Assembly: GCA_900208305.1 (NCBI GenBank)
Contig: OAPG01000001.1
Coordinates: 2,232,001-2,296,000 of the forward strand
DNA: 64,000 nt
From: Melanopsichium pennsylvanicum
Lineage: Eukaryota > Basidiomycota > Ustilaginomycetes > Ustilaginales
Reading direction: 5' to 3'
A program made the translations under genes and the position numbers. The first letter of the stretch is position 1; every line of letters starts with the position of its first letter. Of this stretch, positions 1-10,408 are shown one piece after another. The notes beneath the pieces were generated by a model, which saw nothing but the letters and a program-made list of their open reading frames with translations, was not told where the DNA came from and ran no database searches.

Positions 1-704
1 TTTGCTTTGGCCTGCCTCTTTCGGCGCAACTTTCGTTTCCCTATTGCTGCTGCTGCTGCTGCTGCTTCCCCCTTCTCCTCTCCCGCATTCTGCCCCATCC
101 TTTTCCCCCTGCTTTGCGTCAAGCTGGGTTAGAGGTTGTCATACTCATCTTCCATTTGACTTCATAATCCTCATCTCTTTCATCACTGCATTCCATTGCC
201 AAGCTCTTCGCGCCCGCCCCCTTTTCTCGATACCAGTATCTCTTGTCGTCGACGCTACATACCTTCTCACCATCATCTCTCACGTCTCTCTCTCGCTCTT
301 TGTTTCCCAACTAGTTGCCATCGCCTTGATTCTTCTTCATCATCCAACCACCAACACAGCAATCTTGTCGACATTGCTAAACTTGCAGCCAACAGCATCC
401 ACCAGCTGTCTTCACCGCAACAGATCAAGCCACCACACTCTCTTGCCAGTCAGCAGCTCCAACATCAGCGCCAGCATCGGCTAGCTACATCACTTCTACC
501 TTCAACACTGATCCATCAGCCGCTGTCTACCCTCAGCACAACCAATGACCACATTGTAGTGACCTGCCTGCATCGACTCGACTCGTATCACTTTCGAGCT
601 TCCTCCGACTTGCCTTTCACCGTTGCCGCTGGCTGCTCCCTTCAGCCCTAGCATTTCTGCAGCATTCGTTTTCCCCTTCTCAGCACATCGCCTCGTTTGT
701 CAAC
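1..704 (+). other. Upstream region and probable 5' leader of the Ran1-like kinase gene
   Basis: The stretch is strongly pyrimidine-rich, with a CTG/CTT run near position 50 and many TCTTC and CATC blocks, as in long leaders of smut genes. Open frames here have no conserved motif and look like by-products of this composition. No confident TATA box or upstream gene is visible, and the window may begin inside the promoter. Confidence 0.5.
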
Positions 705-2978
705 ATGTCATCAGCAAGTGCCAACCAGCAGCACAAGAACCTCATCGGCCATCGCATCGCTGATGGGCGTCTTGAGCTCGTCTCGGTGCTCGGTCTCGGC
801 GCTTATGGCGTCGTCTACCTCGCCCGCGACCTTCACCAGCACCGAGGGCCATATGCCTCCACCTCTTCTCACAAAGCTTCCGCATCGCTCCTCGCTGCTA
901 AAGAGGGTCGCGCTTCCGGCTACTACGCCGTCAAGTGCCTCAACAAGGTAGGCCTTGATGCTCGCCAGCGTGCTTTCCAGCGTCGTGAAATCATGCTTCA
1001 CACCATGGCCTCCAGTCATCCTAATGTGGTCACTCTCCACCGCGTCATCGACGATCCACAGGACCCTTGCGTTTACGTCGTCCTCGACTATTGCCCCGAT
1101 GGTGACCTCTTCAGCATGATCACAGAGACACAACGCTACATGCTCCCAAGCGCAGCATCCCGCGCTGCCCAAGAGCAAGGCATCGACGTTGCCTTCACAC
1201 AGGACCGTCTTACGATGGACGCTCTCATTCGTGATGTGTTTGATCAGATCCTCGACGCCGTCGACTTTTGCCATCAGATGGGCATCTACCACCGTGACCT
1301 CAAGCCAGAAAACATTCTATGCCTTCGTGGAGGTGCAAAGGTCGTGCTCGCCGACTTTGGCTTGGCGACGGGCGACAAGACCAGCGCCGACTTTGGCTGT
1401 GGCAGTACCTTCTATATGGGTCCTGAGTGCCAAGGTGGCATCACCCGCCGTCTTACCAGCTACAACACGGCCGCCAACGATGTGTGGTCCCTCGGTGTCA
1501 TCCTCGTCAATCTCATCTGTGGTCGCAATCCATGGAAGCAGGCGTGCCCCGCAGACGACACCTTCCGCGAGTACCTTCGCAATCCCGACTTTCTCAAGGA
1601 GATCCTTCCCATCAGCGAGGGCATCAACACCATCCTCAAGCGTGTCTTCACCTTCCGTGCCGAGTCTCGTTGCACCATCGCTGATCTCCGCAGGATGATC
1701 CGCAGCGTCGACAGGCTCACTGCCACCGCTGCTGAGATCAAGTCTCGACAGGCGATGGCCCGCCAAGCAGCTGCCCAGGCGCAAGCCGCTCGTCAAGCCG
1801 AAAAGGCAGCCGCCGCCGCTGCTTATCGCGAGCAGCAACACAGGCAGCAGGCCGTCCTCGAGGCTACTCGAGCCCAACACGCTCACGCTTACAACAGCCC
1901 CGCTGCTCAAGCCGTTCGTCATGTCGCTGCCGCTCGCAAGCCAGAGTGTGCCCGTGTTGCCTATCAGCCTCAAGTGGCTACTCCCGACGAGATCGCCCAG
2001 CCCGTCGTTTACGCCGATGACCACCACATTTCATACGCCTCGCATGCAGACGCTGGCGTCGCTCACGCTTCTTCGTGCGACAGCTTCTCGGACTCGGAGC
2101 TCGACAGCAGCAGCTGCGAGGGTGATGGCTCCTTCTCGCCGTCGGATGCTCCCGACGGCTCGACGGAGGGTCGTCTCTCTTGTGAGCAGAACAATGTCGA
2201 CTGGTCTCGTCACCCCATCGCCAAATCCGGCGATGGCCATCTCCAGCACCGCGGTGCATCAAATCTTACCAACATGAGCGACGTCCACGCCCCACAAAGA
2301 CCTGCTCTTGGTGTGAACATTCCCATCAGCGCTGCTGTGCCTTCCCCTGTCCGATCGATGCACTCGTCGACCGCCATGGATGACCGTGAAGGATGCTCTG
2401 ATGATTGCTCCAGTCGCAGTGGTAGCGGAGAGTCGAGACGCAGCTCGGCGTCGTACACTGGCTTGCCACCGACGCCTCAATTCGTTCCCAACAGCATGAT
2501 GGAGGCAGCAGCGGTGGCCAGAGCCGGTGCGCAGTACTCGCCTACCCCAGCCAGCAAGAGGAGTCAGTTTGGCGGCATGCATACAGATGACCCGGAGGAG
2601 ATCATTGTCGCCGTTGATGCCAAAGCTTCGACTCGAGGATTGCCCCAGAGGTGGTTGCAGAGCAGGTGGGATCAGGACGCGGTTGCACTAGCCGGGCTCC
2701 CGTCCTCTGCCAAGATCCAGGAGCATCAGCAGGAAGCTCAGTGGGCTCACGAGCAACAGCAACACCAGCAGCAGCAGCAGCAACAGCGACATGCACGCGA
2801 GGCTTCGGCGCCGAGACAATTTGCTAGTGTCCCTAGCCGAAGATCTCATCACCCGGTTCACGATGCTAAGCAGCCAGCCGGAGCAAGGGGCGTGATCGCA
2901 AGCTACAGGAGCAACGCCAACTTGGCAGTGACGCAGCAATACGTTGCCGATGCTGCCAGATACCAACACCACCACTAG
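705..2978 (+). CDS. Ran1/Ksp1-like serine/threonine protein kinase
   Basis: Single-exon gene of 757 aa with an ATG in good context (CAACATG). The kinase domain spans about residues 15-345. It has a glycine loop GLGAYGVV near residue 30, the ATP lysine in YYAVKCLNK (K77), the catalytic loop HRDLKPEN (D198), DFGLA (217-221) and DVWSLGVIL. The sequence GSTFYMGPEC replaces the usual APE. An insert of about 30 residues rich in Ser and Ala separates beta strands 2 and 3. The opening GHRIADGRLELVSVLG and the general layout match the fungal Ran1/Pat1, Sks1 and Ksp1 group, which controls nutrient responses and the switch to meiosis. The C-terminal half is low-complexity (Gln, Ala, His and Ser rich, with a CAG run near 2760-2784) and is probably disordered. 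The kinase assignment is sure; the subfamily is inferred. Confidence 0.88.
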   Translation: MSSASANQQHKNLIGHRIADGRLELVSVLGLGAYGVVYLARDLHQHRGPYASTSSHKASASLLAAKEGRASGYYAVKCLNKVGLDARQRAFQRREIMLHTMASSHPNVVTLHRVIDDPQDPCVYVVLDYCPDGDLFSMITETQRYMLPSAASRAAQEQGIDVAFTQDRLTMDALIRDVFDQILDAVDFCHQMGIYHRDLKPENILCLRGGAKVVLADFGLATGDKTSADFGCGSTFYMGPECQGGITRRLTSYNTAANDVWSLGVILVNLICGRNPWKQACPADDTFREYLRNPDFLKEILPISEGINTILKRVFTFRAESRCTIADLRRMIRSVDRLTATAAEIKSRQAMARQAAAQAQAARQAEKAAAAAAYREQQHRQQAVLEATRAQHAHAYNSPAAQAVRHVAAARKPECARVAYQPQVATPDEIAQPVVYADDHHISYASHADAGVAHASSCDSFSDSELDSSSCEGDGSFSPSDAPDGSTEGRLSCEQNNVDWSRHPIAKSGDGHLQHRGASNLTNMSDVHAPQRPALGVNIPISAAVPSPVRSMHSSTAMDDREGCSDDCSSRSGSGESRRSSASYTGLPPTPQFVPNSMMEAAAVARAGAQYSPTPASKRSQFGGMHTDDPEEIIVAVDAKASTRGLPQRWLQSRWDQDAVALAGLPSSAKIQEHQQEAQWAHEQQQHQQQQQQQRHAREASAPRQFASVPSRRSHHPVHDAKQPAGARGVIASYRSNANLAVTQQYVADAARYQHHH

Positions 2979-3024
2979 ACATTCTTGACCACTTACGAAC
3001 TTGAACTGTACTATTTTGGATCCA

Positions 3025-3123
<99 letters not shown>

Positions 3124-6100
3124 CTCTTTGATACCTTGACCAACTCAACCATATAGACTCCGCTCACACATACACGCACGTGCCCACGCAAGTTTTGTCT
3201 TTATCGTCCACACCATACTCTGATTCTGTTTGCATTCTCGCAATCTCTCGAAGCTTTCCGTTGTATTTGTCTTGTTCTGATTGCTCTGTACTATTAACAA
3301 CCGCATCCGTTGTGTTGGTGTTCTTTTTTGCAAAATTTTGTTCATTTCTGCAGTATCTTTGATGTGATTGAGAAGCGCAAGGCTGTACGGTCGATGTGAT
3401 TCTTGGTAGGGGGCAATGTTGGGTAAAATTGGTTGCGAAAGAGCTGGGTATGCAGACACCGAGGCGGGTTCCTCTGTACAGAGACAACGACTTCGAACCC
3501 GTGTGTTGAATCTCTCGGGATCCTCTTCAGATTTGGCGTCGAAGACGACCACACACCAGAAAGGCTGTTGGCTCCGCTCTTGCATCGCCACACTTACTAC
3601 TGAACCAGAATGAAAGAAGGAAAGATAAAACCCCCCAAAAAAAATTCGGGTTAAGTTGCGACAGATTTGTTGCATGAGAAAAGACCCCTTTTTTTCCCTA
3701 AAGTTCGAGACCCCACAACAAAGAGTAAGTTAAGAGGGTCGCTCTGGAATCGTACCATGTGCCAAGCCTTCAAGGGGAAAAAAAAAAAGAAAGAAAAAGA
3801 AAAAGAATGAGCTCAGCTCTTCCGGTTCCCGGGCGCACATTTCGGGAGGGCTTTACACCGAGTAGAAGTGCAAATTAGTCTTTGAAAGGTGTCGGTCGAG
3901 TCGGAGTTTATCAGTCGTTGCTCCAAACAATTTTTCCCTTGTTTGTCCATCTCAACATATCGCACTGACGCTGCATCACCACACTTACTCTTTCTGTGGC
4001 TTACAAGTACCATGTCCCGAAAATTTCCTTTCATCTGCCACATGGTCAAGTTGTTTTGACACAGTACACAGCATGCACAAACATGCGCGCACACGGGAAT
4101 GGCCCTCTCGCATCTAAGGATACCGAACCACAACCGGTCCGTTCCCACTTTGGTCTGTTTAACAACTATCAAAAAGCGGGCCATCTCTTCCCATCTCCGC
4201 CTCAAAACGCTCTTGGCTGACAACAACTACGCGCGGGCTATCACACGTTTCCCCCGCCCCCCCACGCACGATTATCCAATCACAAAGCTGGAGATACGAC
4301 AGGCTGGCATGGGTGAAAGTGGGGGCTACAGTATCAAAATCCCAATTGGCTTTTGATGAATATAGTCAACCGGTGTGATGGTCTAGACTGAAGTGGATGA
4401 CAAGATTGCCTGTCCACGGTGTTCAGGACGGGACGAATGCTGGTTCATAGCTTGTGCTAATACGATCCCTTTGCCCAACGTTGTTAACCAGAAGCCATCT
4501 TGCGTAATGGGAAAGCATAGAACCCCCGGTCCAGACCTTCTCTTTTGTGCTTTTAAATTGGGGTAACAATCTTTATGCTCTCGCGTGTTGCTCGGCTTTC
4601 TATCAAATATATGGGCATCTCACACTGTGCACGACTGGTCTTTTGTCACGACCAATAAAATACTCAAACAATTATTCATTGCAATTCCGTCAGCCCGCTC
4701 CGACATTTATCGTTAAAAAGCAGAGAAGAGCATTACACTAAGTCAGTGCTCTGCATCCACGGGTCACGCGAGCGGAGTTGGACAAGGTAAAGAACACCTG
4801 ACCGAGCACGCGACCCCACCAGTAAGCAAGCAAGCACAACGCTTTACTGTACTCTGTTGTTCGAGGAGCCGCGGCTCATCAATCCACCGAGTTGCTATTT
4901 CTCTGCTTGGACTGGATCTTGGTTGACCAGGCTGCTTGCCAACTGTCAACAGGGTCTCATGATGACCTTTCCAAACAATATCCCCTAACTTATTTGCTCA
5001 GTCAAAACCTCGCCTTGGGCTAAATCTTGTTCAAAGCCCCTCACTTGGAATGACTAAAACCTCGGTCAAGCCTCATGACAAACATAGCTCGGCTCTGTCA
5101 CTCACCGTGAGCTTGATTTCTCAACTCGCCTACCGTATTAACCATCATGTCAGCGAGGAATGCTTAACAAGACAATGTGTCGCTTTCCGCGTCGCGTGTC
5201 GCTCTTCAAAAACGTTGATATTGTCATCAACGCAACGCGTCGCCATACCGAAGTGTGAGTTTTTTAGCCGAGGTAAATGTGCAACTGCGAGGTATGCAGC
5301 TCAACGCCACCATCGAGCTGCAGGTGCGCATCGCAACTCGTGCCAAATACCGATTCCGCAAGGTGGCTCAAAGTGGCAAAAAATGTGGTACAAGGTAGAC
5401 AACAATGCCCGCTTACATGCGAGTTTTCTAGTAGGATAAAGTCTTTGGGCGAATCGGCTTCCATTGCCCTTGTTCTCCTGGTCTACATGATTAGCATAAG
5501 GCTGGTCAGCTCTTGACTCCTGCTTCCTTTGGGGATACATGCTGAGGACCCCCTACCAAAGCATTAATTGAGAACATCGTAGCCAAGAAGGCCTTTAGGT
5601 CAAAGTAGAAGCATATTCCAAGAGCAGGCTGGCATGATGATTCAGTAGTGTTTGATTCATACAGAACGGGAGACTCAGACCTGTCTAAACGATACCAGGG
5701 GAGGCCAATACTACAAAGAAGCCATTGCTAACGTACATTCTCGTAATTACGTCTTTGCCGCATGGTTCTGAGTTGCAACCGGACTTGAACATAAAATTCC
5801 GTTGAAGCGTCCAACACCAAGTCAACGCCGCCATATCAGACGAACGAATGTCACCTTCCTCCTTCCCTCGTAACGCCACTTGACAAATCATGGCATATGC
5901 TCTTTCGGCGACTGGAGAGGCGGTGTCTCCTTTATCTCGTCCGTTCGCCCCTTTCTCTGGTTCCGCGGCTTTTGAACAACGGGAACAAAGTCGTTCCTTC
6001 GCCCTGCCCTGTCAACAGAGTTTAAGGAAGGTGGCTTTACAATTTTGCTTGTTCGCTCGATCGAAAACTTGACACGACTTTTCTGGTACTTGGCAATCTG

Positions 6101-7185
6101 CACCATAAAACCAGCATACTTCCATTTCTTTATCGAGAACATGGCGGCAAAAAGCCTATGCAGTACTTTTCTCTTCATCGCGGTCTCTTTACCCATTCCA
6201 TCGTTATGCTACTTTACGAAGAAGACAAAGGAGAGGAACGTGGCTCTCCGATCTAAACCTGCATCAACACAAATCATGCTCGATGCTTCGTATTGGCAAG
6301 AGCGCGCGCAACACTACTCTGGCGGAATTAAATCTCCGCCTTCATTACCAAGCCAAGCTCTCAACAAGAATCACCTTGATTTTACACCCACACGATTCGC
6401 GGAGAAACCACTTGAATCGGATTCTACACCGTTAGCACAGTAATTGGTGACCCCCTTGCATGATTGCATGAAGAAGTGCATGGTATACATGATCAGTTGA
6501 GATATTGACCGGACAAATGATCCATTTTTCATTCTGTTTCCCCTTACGAGGGCATTAAAAACACACAAAACAATAACGTGGTGAATTGTGACTCTATACA
6601 TTAGTCAAAGGTATGGTTTTGCTGCTGAGGTGGGGTGTGAGGGTTCGGTCCGATCCATTTTTTTTTCTCTAGTCGGCTGACGTTCCCAAAACAAAATCGA
6701 CTTCGAACCTGCGTGTAAGTTATTGCGACATCGTGAACACACACACACACACACACCAGAACTTATGCAAGAGGCGCTTCTTCTCAAAAATCGCTCATCA
6801 ACAAAACGTAACTATTCCATCCAAGGTGATGGCAGTGCAGTCACTAACACATGCATCTAACCAATAAATACAATAGAACAAGAGTGTGCGAGGGAGTGCG
6901 TGCTTTTCTCACGAATCGTGCAACGAAATAGGTGTATTGCCAAAAACCATTCTGCATTGCCAATTCGATTCACTTTTTGCTTTAAATTTGCCTCTCCATT
7001 CCATTCCATTCCATCCCGTTCCGTTCCCTTGGTATCACAATCATCTCAAGGTCACGTTGGACAAACCCCTTGCATTAGCTGATGACCGAAAGCTTATATA
7101 CGAGAAACACGAGTATCCTTCTGAGTCACTACAAAAAAAAAAAATCAATGGAATCACGATAATATTTCAATCACAAAAATCAACA
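2979..7185. other. Gene-free stretch of about 4.2 kb
   Basis: Apart from the (CT)n tract and a short (AC)n run at about 6737-6756, I see only short unrelated open frames here. The base composition is more AT-rich than the neighbouring genes, with A and T runs near 3640, 3780 and 7135. One TACAGTA occurs at 4327 and one TACTGTA at 4845. The words ACTTCGAACC at about 3489 and 6700 resemble a tRNA T-loop, but no flanking stems fold. I cannot assign a function. Confidence 0.5.
3025..3128. repeat. (CT)n microsatellite
   Basis: About 100 bases of CT dinucleotides with occasional extra T, starting about 46 bases after the kinase stop codon. It probably lies in the 3' UTR. Confidence 0.9.
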
Positions 7186-8043
7186 TCAAGTGAGATCATT
7201 CCATGGATCATCATCCTCCAACAATTGTTCTGGCTCGTTTGGATCAACGCTAGTCGAATGTTGGATCGGATCGAATTTTGTTGCGTTTTGTTCTACTCCT
7301 TCTGCTGTGTCTTGAACTAATGGTAACGACGTGTGTGCCTGTGTCGGTGTTTTTGTTGACGGTTGTGATGTACGTGTTGATGATGCCATGTCAAGTTCTA
7401 TTGGCAACGAGAAGTCGATCGTATGTGTCTGACCCGATACTGGTCTTGTCTCATCCGCAGCTTCGAAAGTCGTCCCTTGATCTTCAACGGACCCCTTTGC
7501 AGACCTCATCGTACTATCATCGGATTGTGAACCATTTACTATCTCCACTGCACCCTCCAAAGCCCGATCCCAATCCTCAACCATCGTCTGCAAATCCGCT
7601 ACTTTGGCATGAAGCAAATCCGTCCTCGTCCATCTCATCCCTGCACTACTGTCATTCCGATCAACTGCATCCATTGCTGTACTAATTGAAGCAGAGCTGG
7701 ATCTACTCGTACGATTTCTTTCCGATGGAAGTACCAGTCCAACTTGAGCCGGTGTGACTTGCTCTGAATTCAGTCGTTGGGCGTTTCTATAGCTTGCTAA
7801 GAGTTCGTGTGAGAGTGCAACATATTCCTTCCTCCCCATCGGATCTGTTCCAATTTCAAAGGATGATAAAACGCTTTTTTGCGTACGAATTCTTTGTGAA
7901 GATGAGCCGGTGTTTTCAGTGGGTTTTCGTTGAGCGAGTGAAAACAACGAGTGATTCGAGGGTAGCGCTTCAAGATCGGCGAGAATATGATCCAGAGTCA
8001 GTGTATCCAGCGTAGGCGCTGATGATGTTCGAGTTGTCGCCAT
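7186..8043 (-). CDS. Hypothetical acidic, Ser/Thr-rich protein ending in DDDPWNDLT
   Basis: Open frame of 285 aa from the ATG at 8043 (context ACGATGG). Another in-frame ATG at 8088 lies in weaker context and would add 15 residues. The N-terminal 100 residues look folded, with DTLTLDHILADLEALP and a helical ELLASYRNAQRL. Residues around 150-180 can form an amphipathic helix (DLLHAKVADLQTMVEDWDRA). The last third is polar and probably disordered, ending in an acidic DPW-type tail that could be a short linear binding motif. A CAG acceptor-like sequence just upstream leaves room for an unseen first exon. I do not recognise the family. Coding is supported by length and by a plausible protein composition rather than by homology. 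Confidence 0.55.
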   Translation of the reverse strand: MATTRTSSAPTLDTLTLDHILADLEALPSNHSLFSLAQRKPTENTGSSSQRIRTQKSVLSSFEIGTDPMGRKEYVALSHELLASYRNAQRLNSEQVTPAQVGLVLPSERNRTSRSSSASISTAMDAVDRNDSSAGMRWTRTDLLHAKVADLQTMVEDWDRALEGAVEIVNGSQSDDSTMRSAKGSVEDQGTTFEAADETRPVSGQTHTIDFSLPIELDMASSTRTSQPSTKTPTQAHTSLPLVQDTAEGVEQNATKFDPIQHSTSVDPNEPEQLLEDDDPWNDLT

Positions 8044-8599
8044 CGTTTTTTTCTTGACTCGTTCCCATTCCAAGATCTGCAATGGCATCTGCCGCAAACG
8101 TGGTGGAAACACATGCAGGGTGAGAAAGGATGCACGCCACGGATCACAAAATTAGTGTAATGCCAACTTTTACCGCTTGGTTTCGGAAATCGGAAAATAC
8201 TGAAAGCCTTCCACGTCCTTGGCGATACAAAACATGCGTTTCTCTTCACCGTCGCAAGAATCAAATCAGGCACAAAAACAGATCGGCACGACCAAGAATT
8301 TTCTTGGACACATATGCTGTATATTTGCGATAAGGTACAAATGCTAGAGAACATGCCTCCATGTGTGCGAGGAGGCAAAGACGAGATGAATGCAGGAGTG
8401 ATGAGAGCCAGCGCGGTGTGAACGTTGCGGCTTGGAAGCTCTGAGGTGAGCAATGCAAGTGGCGATGTAAAAAAAGTGCAGAACGAGGAGCAGATTACCA
8501 TTTTAGAGAAGGTTTCATGCAGAAGTGCGGGTACGATTCCGATTGGATATGACAGAGATAGAGCAGTCAAAGGCAGAACACAGTATTTGGAAATGATGC
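8044..8599. other. Intergenic region between two minus-strand genes
   Basis: This should contain the promoter of the hypothetical gene ending at 7186 and the 3' end of the OTU gene. No conserved element was recognised. It could hold a small upstream exon of the hypothetical gene. Confidence 0.4.
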
Positions 8600-10408
8600 T
8601 TAGATCTTGAGCTCGCGAAATCCGCAGACCTCAGCTGGGGAAGGGCGATTGCTCTTCTCCTCGGCCTTTTCCGCTTTAGCCCTTCCAACTTTCTCAAGCG
8701 CTCTTTCACGCTTGCGCGCCTGAGCCGCATCGCGTTTCTCGCGTGATGTGGGAACACGACGCTTGACCGCAATGGTAGACTTGTTGGGTAGACCGTCTTT
8801 ACGAGGTCGACCACGCCCACGTTTGACGATTTCGTAGGTCTCGTTCTTGTTCGTGGGGTTTGCACCTGATTCTGTCACTTTGGTCGCATCTGCCTCGTCT
8901 GCGTTTGCTGCGGCGGGGGGAACAAGATCGGGTGATCTGCTTTGGGAGCGACGCTTGGGACTGCGAATCATGCTCATGCTCATCGGATCCGAGGAGGCGG
9001 CACGTTTGCTGCTGAGCCGTTCCACGCCGGGAGTGCTACAACGGGAGGGGCTGGAGGCGTCAGGCGATGCACAAGCGGTCGTGTCGCCTCCATCATCGGT
9101 AGTTGCAGTAGTCGAGGGCGACTCGCCTTCGCCGCTACTATGTGTGGCCGACGTGTCAACAGAGGAAGGTGAGGTTGCACGCCAATGTCGCATATGATCT
9201 GGGAGTGGTGGTGGCGGTAATCGATCTGACCCGGTTGTCCGGTCGTCTGACACGAATACTGTTTGCAACTCTGCCCCGACCTCTTCCTCGTCAATGATGG
9301 CGTCCTGCTCAATGAGGAGCTCTACCACGTGCTCCCAATCGTTATGATGATCCTGGAGCAACTGCCGAATCTCTTCCAGATCGTGATCCCCACTGATGCT
9401 TTGTGAAACCAGCTTCTCCTCGCGCGTTGGCTCGTCGCTCTTGCCTGCCTCGGTGGAGTCTATGTCTGCGTTTGCAGCAGCTGTGACCATGATTTGCTCC
9501 TTGATGCGTGGAAGCCCCGAATGCGGCCCGTCAAGGTTTCGGATTGAGCTGTAGTGCTCCCAATTATGGTACGCGATGTAGAGTGGGCCATAGGCTTCTG
9601 CCAGCTGTGGTGATGCGGTGGCGGTAGTGTCTCGTGATGAGGCTGGGGTTGATGCTGTCGCTTGACCATCTGCTTCTGAATGTGCTGGTACTGGTGCCCC
9701 TTCTGAGAATGTCGATGCTGATGCTGATGCTGATGCTGATGCTGATGCTGATGCTGATGCTTCGCCACTGGCAACTAGCTTAGAAGTCTTCTTATCTTTC
9801 TTTGAATCTTCCCTCCTTTGCCTTCGCCGTTGACGTTCTGTGAGTGGTGCGCTTGTTTCTGCTTCGATGCTGTCTTGCACCCTCAATCGCTCCTGCTCCT
9901 TATCTTGACGCGCTCGTATCGCTTCCGGCGAGTCGTCCAAAGCCTCTACGACGTAAACCAAGCCGGGTTGAACGATCTTGATTTGCTTTTGCTTCATCTG
10001 GGCAAATGCATGCAGCTCCAAGTGCCCCGCATACGTACCATTCTCGCGCATAAGCCGGATATACTGATCAAATGGCTTGTCGTCCACAAAACCTGCGAAT
10101 TTTTCAGGCCGAGCTGCAAGATGATCGCATGTCTCTTGCCGAAGCTGCGTATGTCGACCAGAGTGGCCGTAGAGCTGATCTGACAGGGCGCGGAAGAGAC
10201 AGTTGCCGTCGCCGGTGGTATTAGCAGCATATAGACCCATACGTTTTAATTGAGCGTTGAGATCGCGCTCAGCCTGTTCTGGGTCATCAAGCGAGGAGCT
10301 GTTCTTGCTGCGGCTGCTGCGAGTGATGCGCTCATTCTTGATGGTGGAGGCTGCTCGAGCGCTGCGTCGGCTGGGCCCCGCTGCTGCATTGCGTTGAGGC
10401 CTCCCCAT
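8600..10408 (-). CDS. OTU-domain deubiquitinase, OTUD3-like, with a large insert in the catalytic domain
   Basis: Single-exon gene of 602 aa. The OTU cysteine-protease signature TGDGNCLFRALSDQLYG is at residues 66-81, with candidate catalytic Asp67 and Cys70. HLELHAFA is near residue 130, and the catalytic-His block AYHNWEHYSSIR is at 279-290 with His285. In OTUD3-type enzymes the strand after VYVVEAL leads almost directly to the His block. Here about 110 low-complexity residues (charged, then an Ala-Ser repeat, then Thr/Ser rich) lie between them. A UBA/CUE-like helical segment follows at about 335-368 (DLEEIRQLLQDHHNDWEHVV), as in OTUD3. The C-terminal part is basic, with an AT-hook-like KRGRGRPRKDG and a Lys/Arg-rich helix, suggesting a nuclear location. 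The enzyme should remove ubiquitin from substrates. The family is confident; specificity is unknown. Confidence 0.87.
   Translation of the reverse strand: MGRPQRNAAAGPSRRSARAASTIKNERITRSSRSKNSSSLDDPEQAERDLNAQLKRMGLYAANTTGDGNCLFRALSDQLYGHSGRHTQLRQETCDHLAARPEKFAGFVDDKPFDQYIRLMRENGTYAGHLELHAFAQMKQKQIKIVQPGLVYVVEALDDSPEAIRARQDKEQERLRVQDSIEAETSAPLTERQRRRQRREDSKKDKKTSKLVASGEASASASASASASASASTFSEGAPVPAHSEADGQATASTPASSRDTTATASPQLAEAYGPLYIAYHNWEHYSSIRNLDGPHSGLPRIKEQIMVTAAANADIDSTEAGKSDEPTREEKLVSQSISGDHDLEEIRQLLQDHHNDWEHVVELLIEQDAIIDEEEVGAELQTVFVSDDRTTGSDRLPPPPLPDHMRHWRATSPSSVDTSATHSSGEGESPSTTATTDDGGDTTACASPDASSPSRCSTPGVERLSSKRAASSDPMSMSMIRSPKRRSQSRSPDLVPPAAANADEADATKVTESGANPTNKNETYEIVKRGRGRPRKDGLPNKSTIAVKRRVPTSREKRDAAQARKRERALEKVGRAKAEKAEEKSNRPSPAEVCGFRELKI
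9712..9762. repeat. GATGCT hexanucleotide repeat coding for Ala-Ser
   Basis: About eight copies of a 6-base unit inside the OTU gene. On the minus strand it reads as an alternating Ala-Ser tract at about residues 217-232. A hexamer keeps the frame, so length changes would be tolerated. Confidence 0.9.

Noticed and set aside
2..651. Two overlapping Leu/Ser/Pro-rich frames upstream of the kinase
   Set aside because: Translation of CT-rich leader DNA; composition alone explains the absence of stops.
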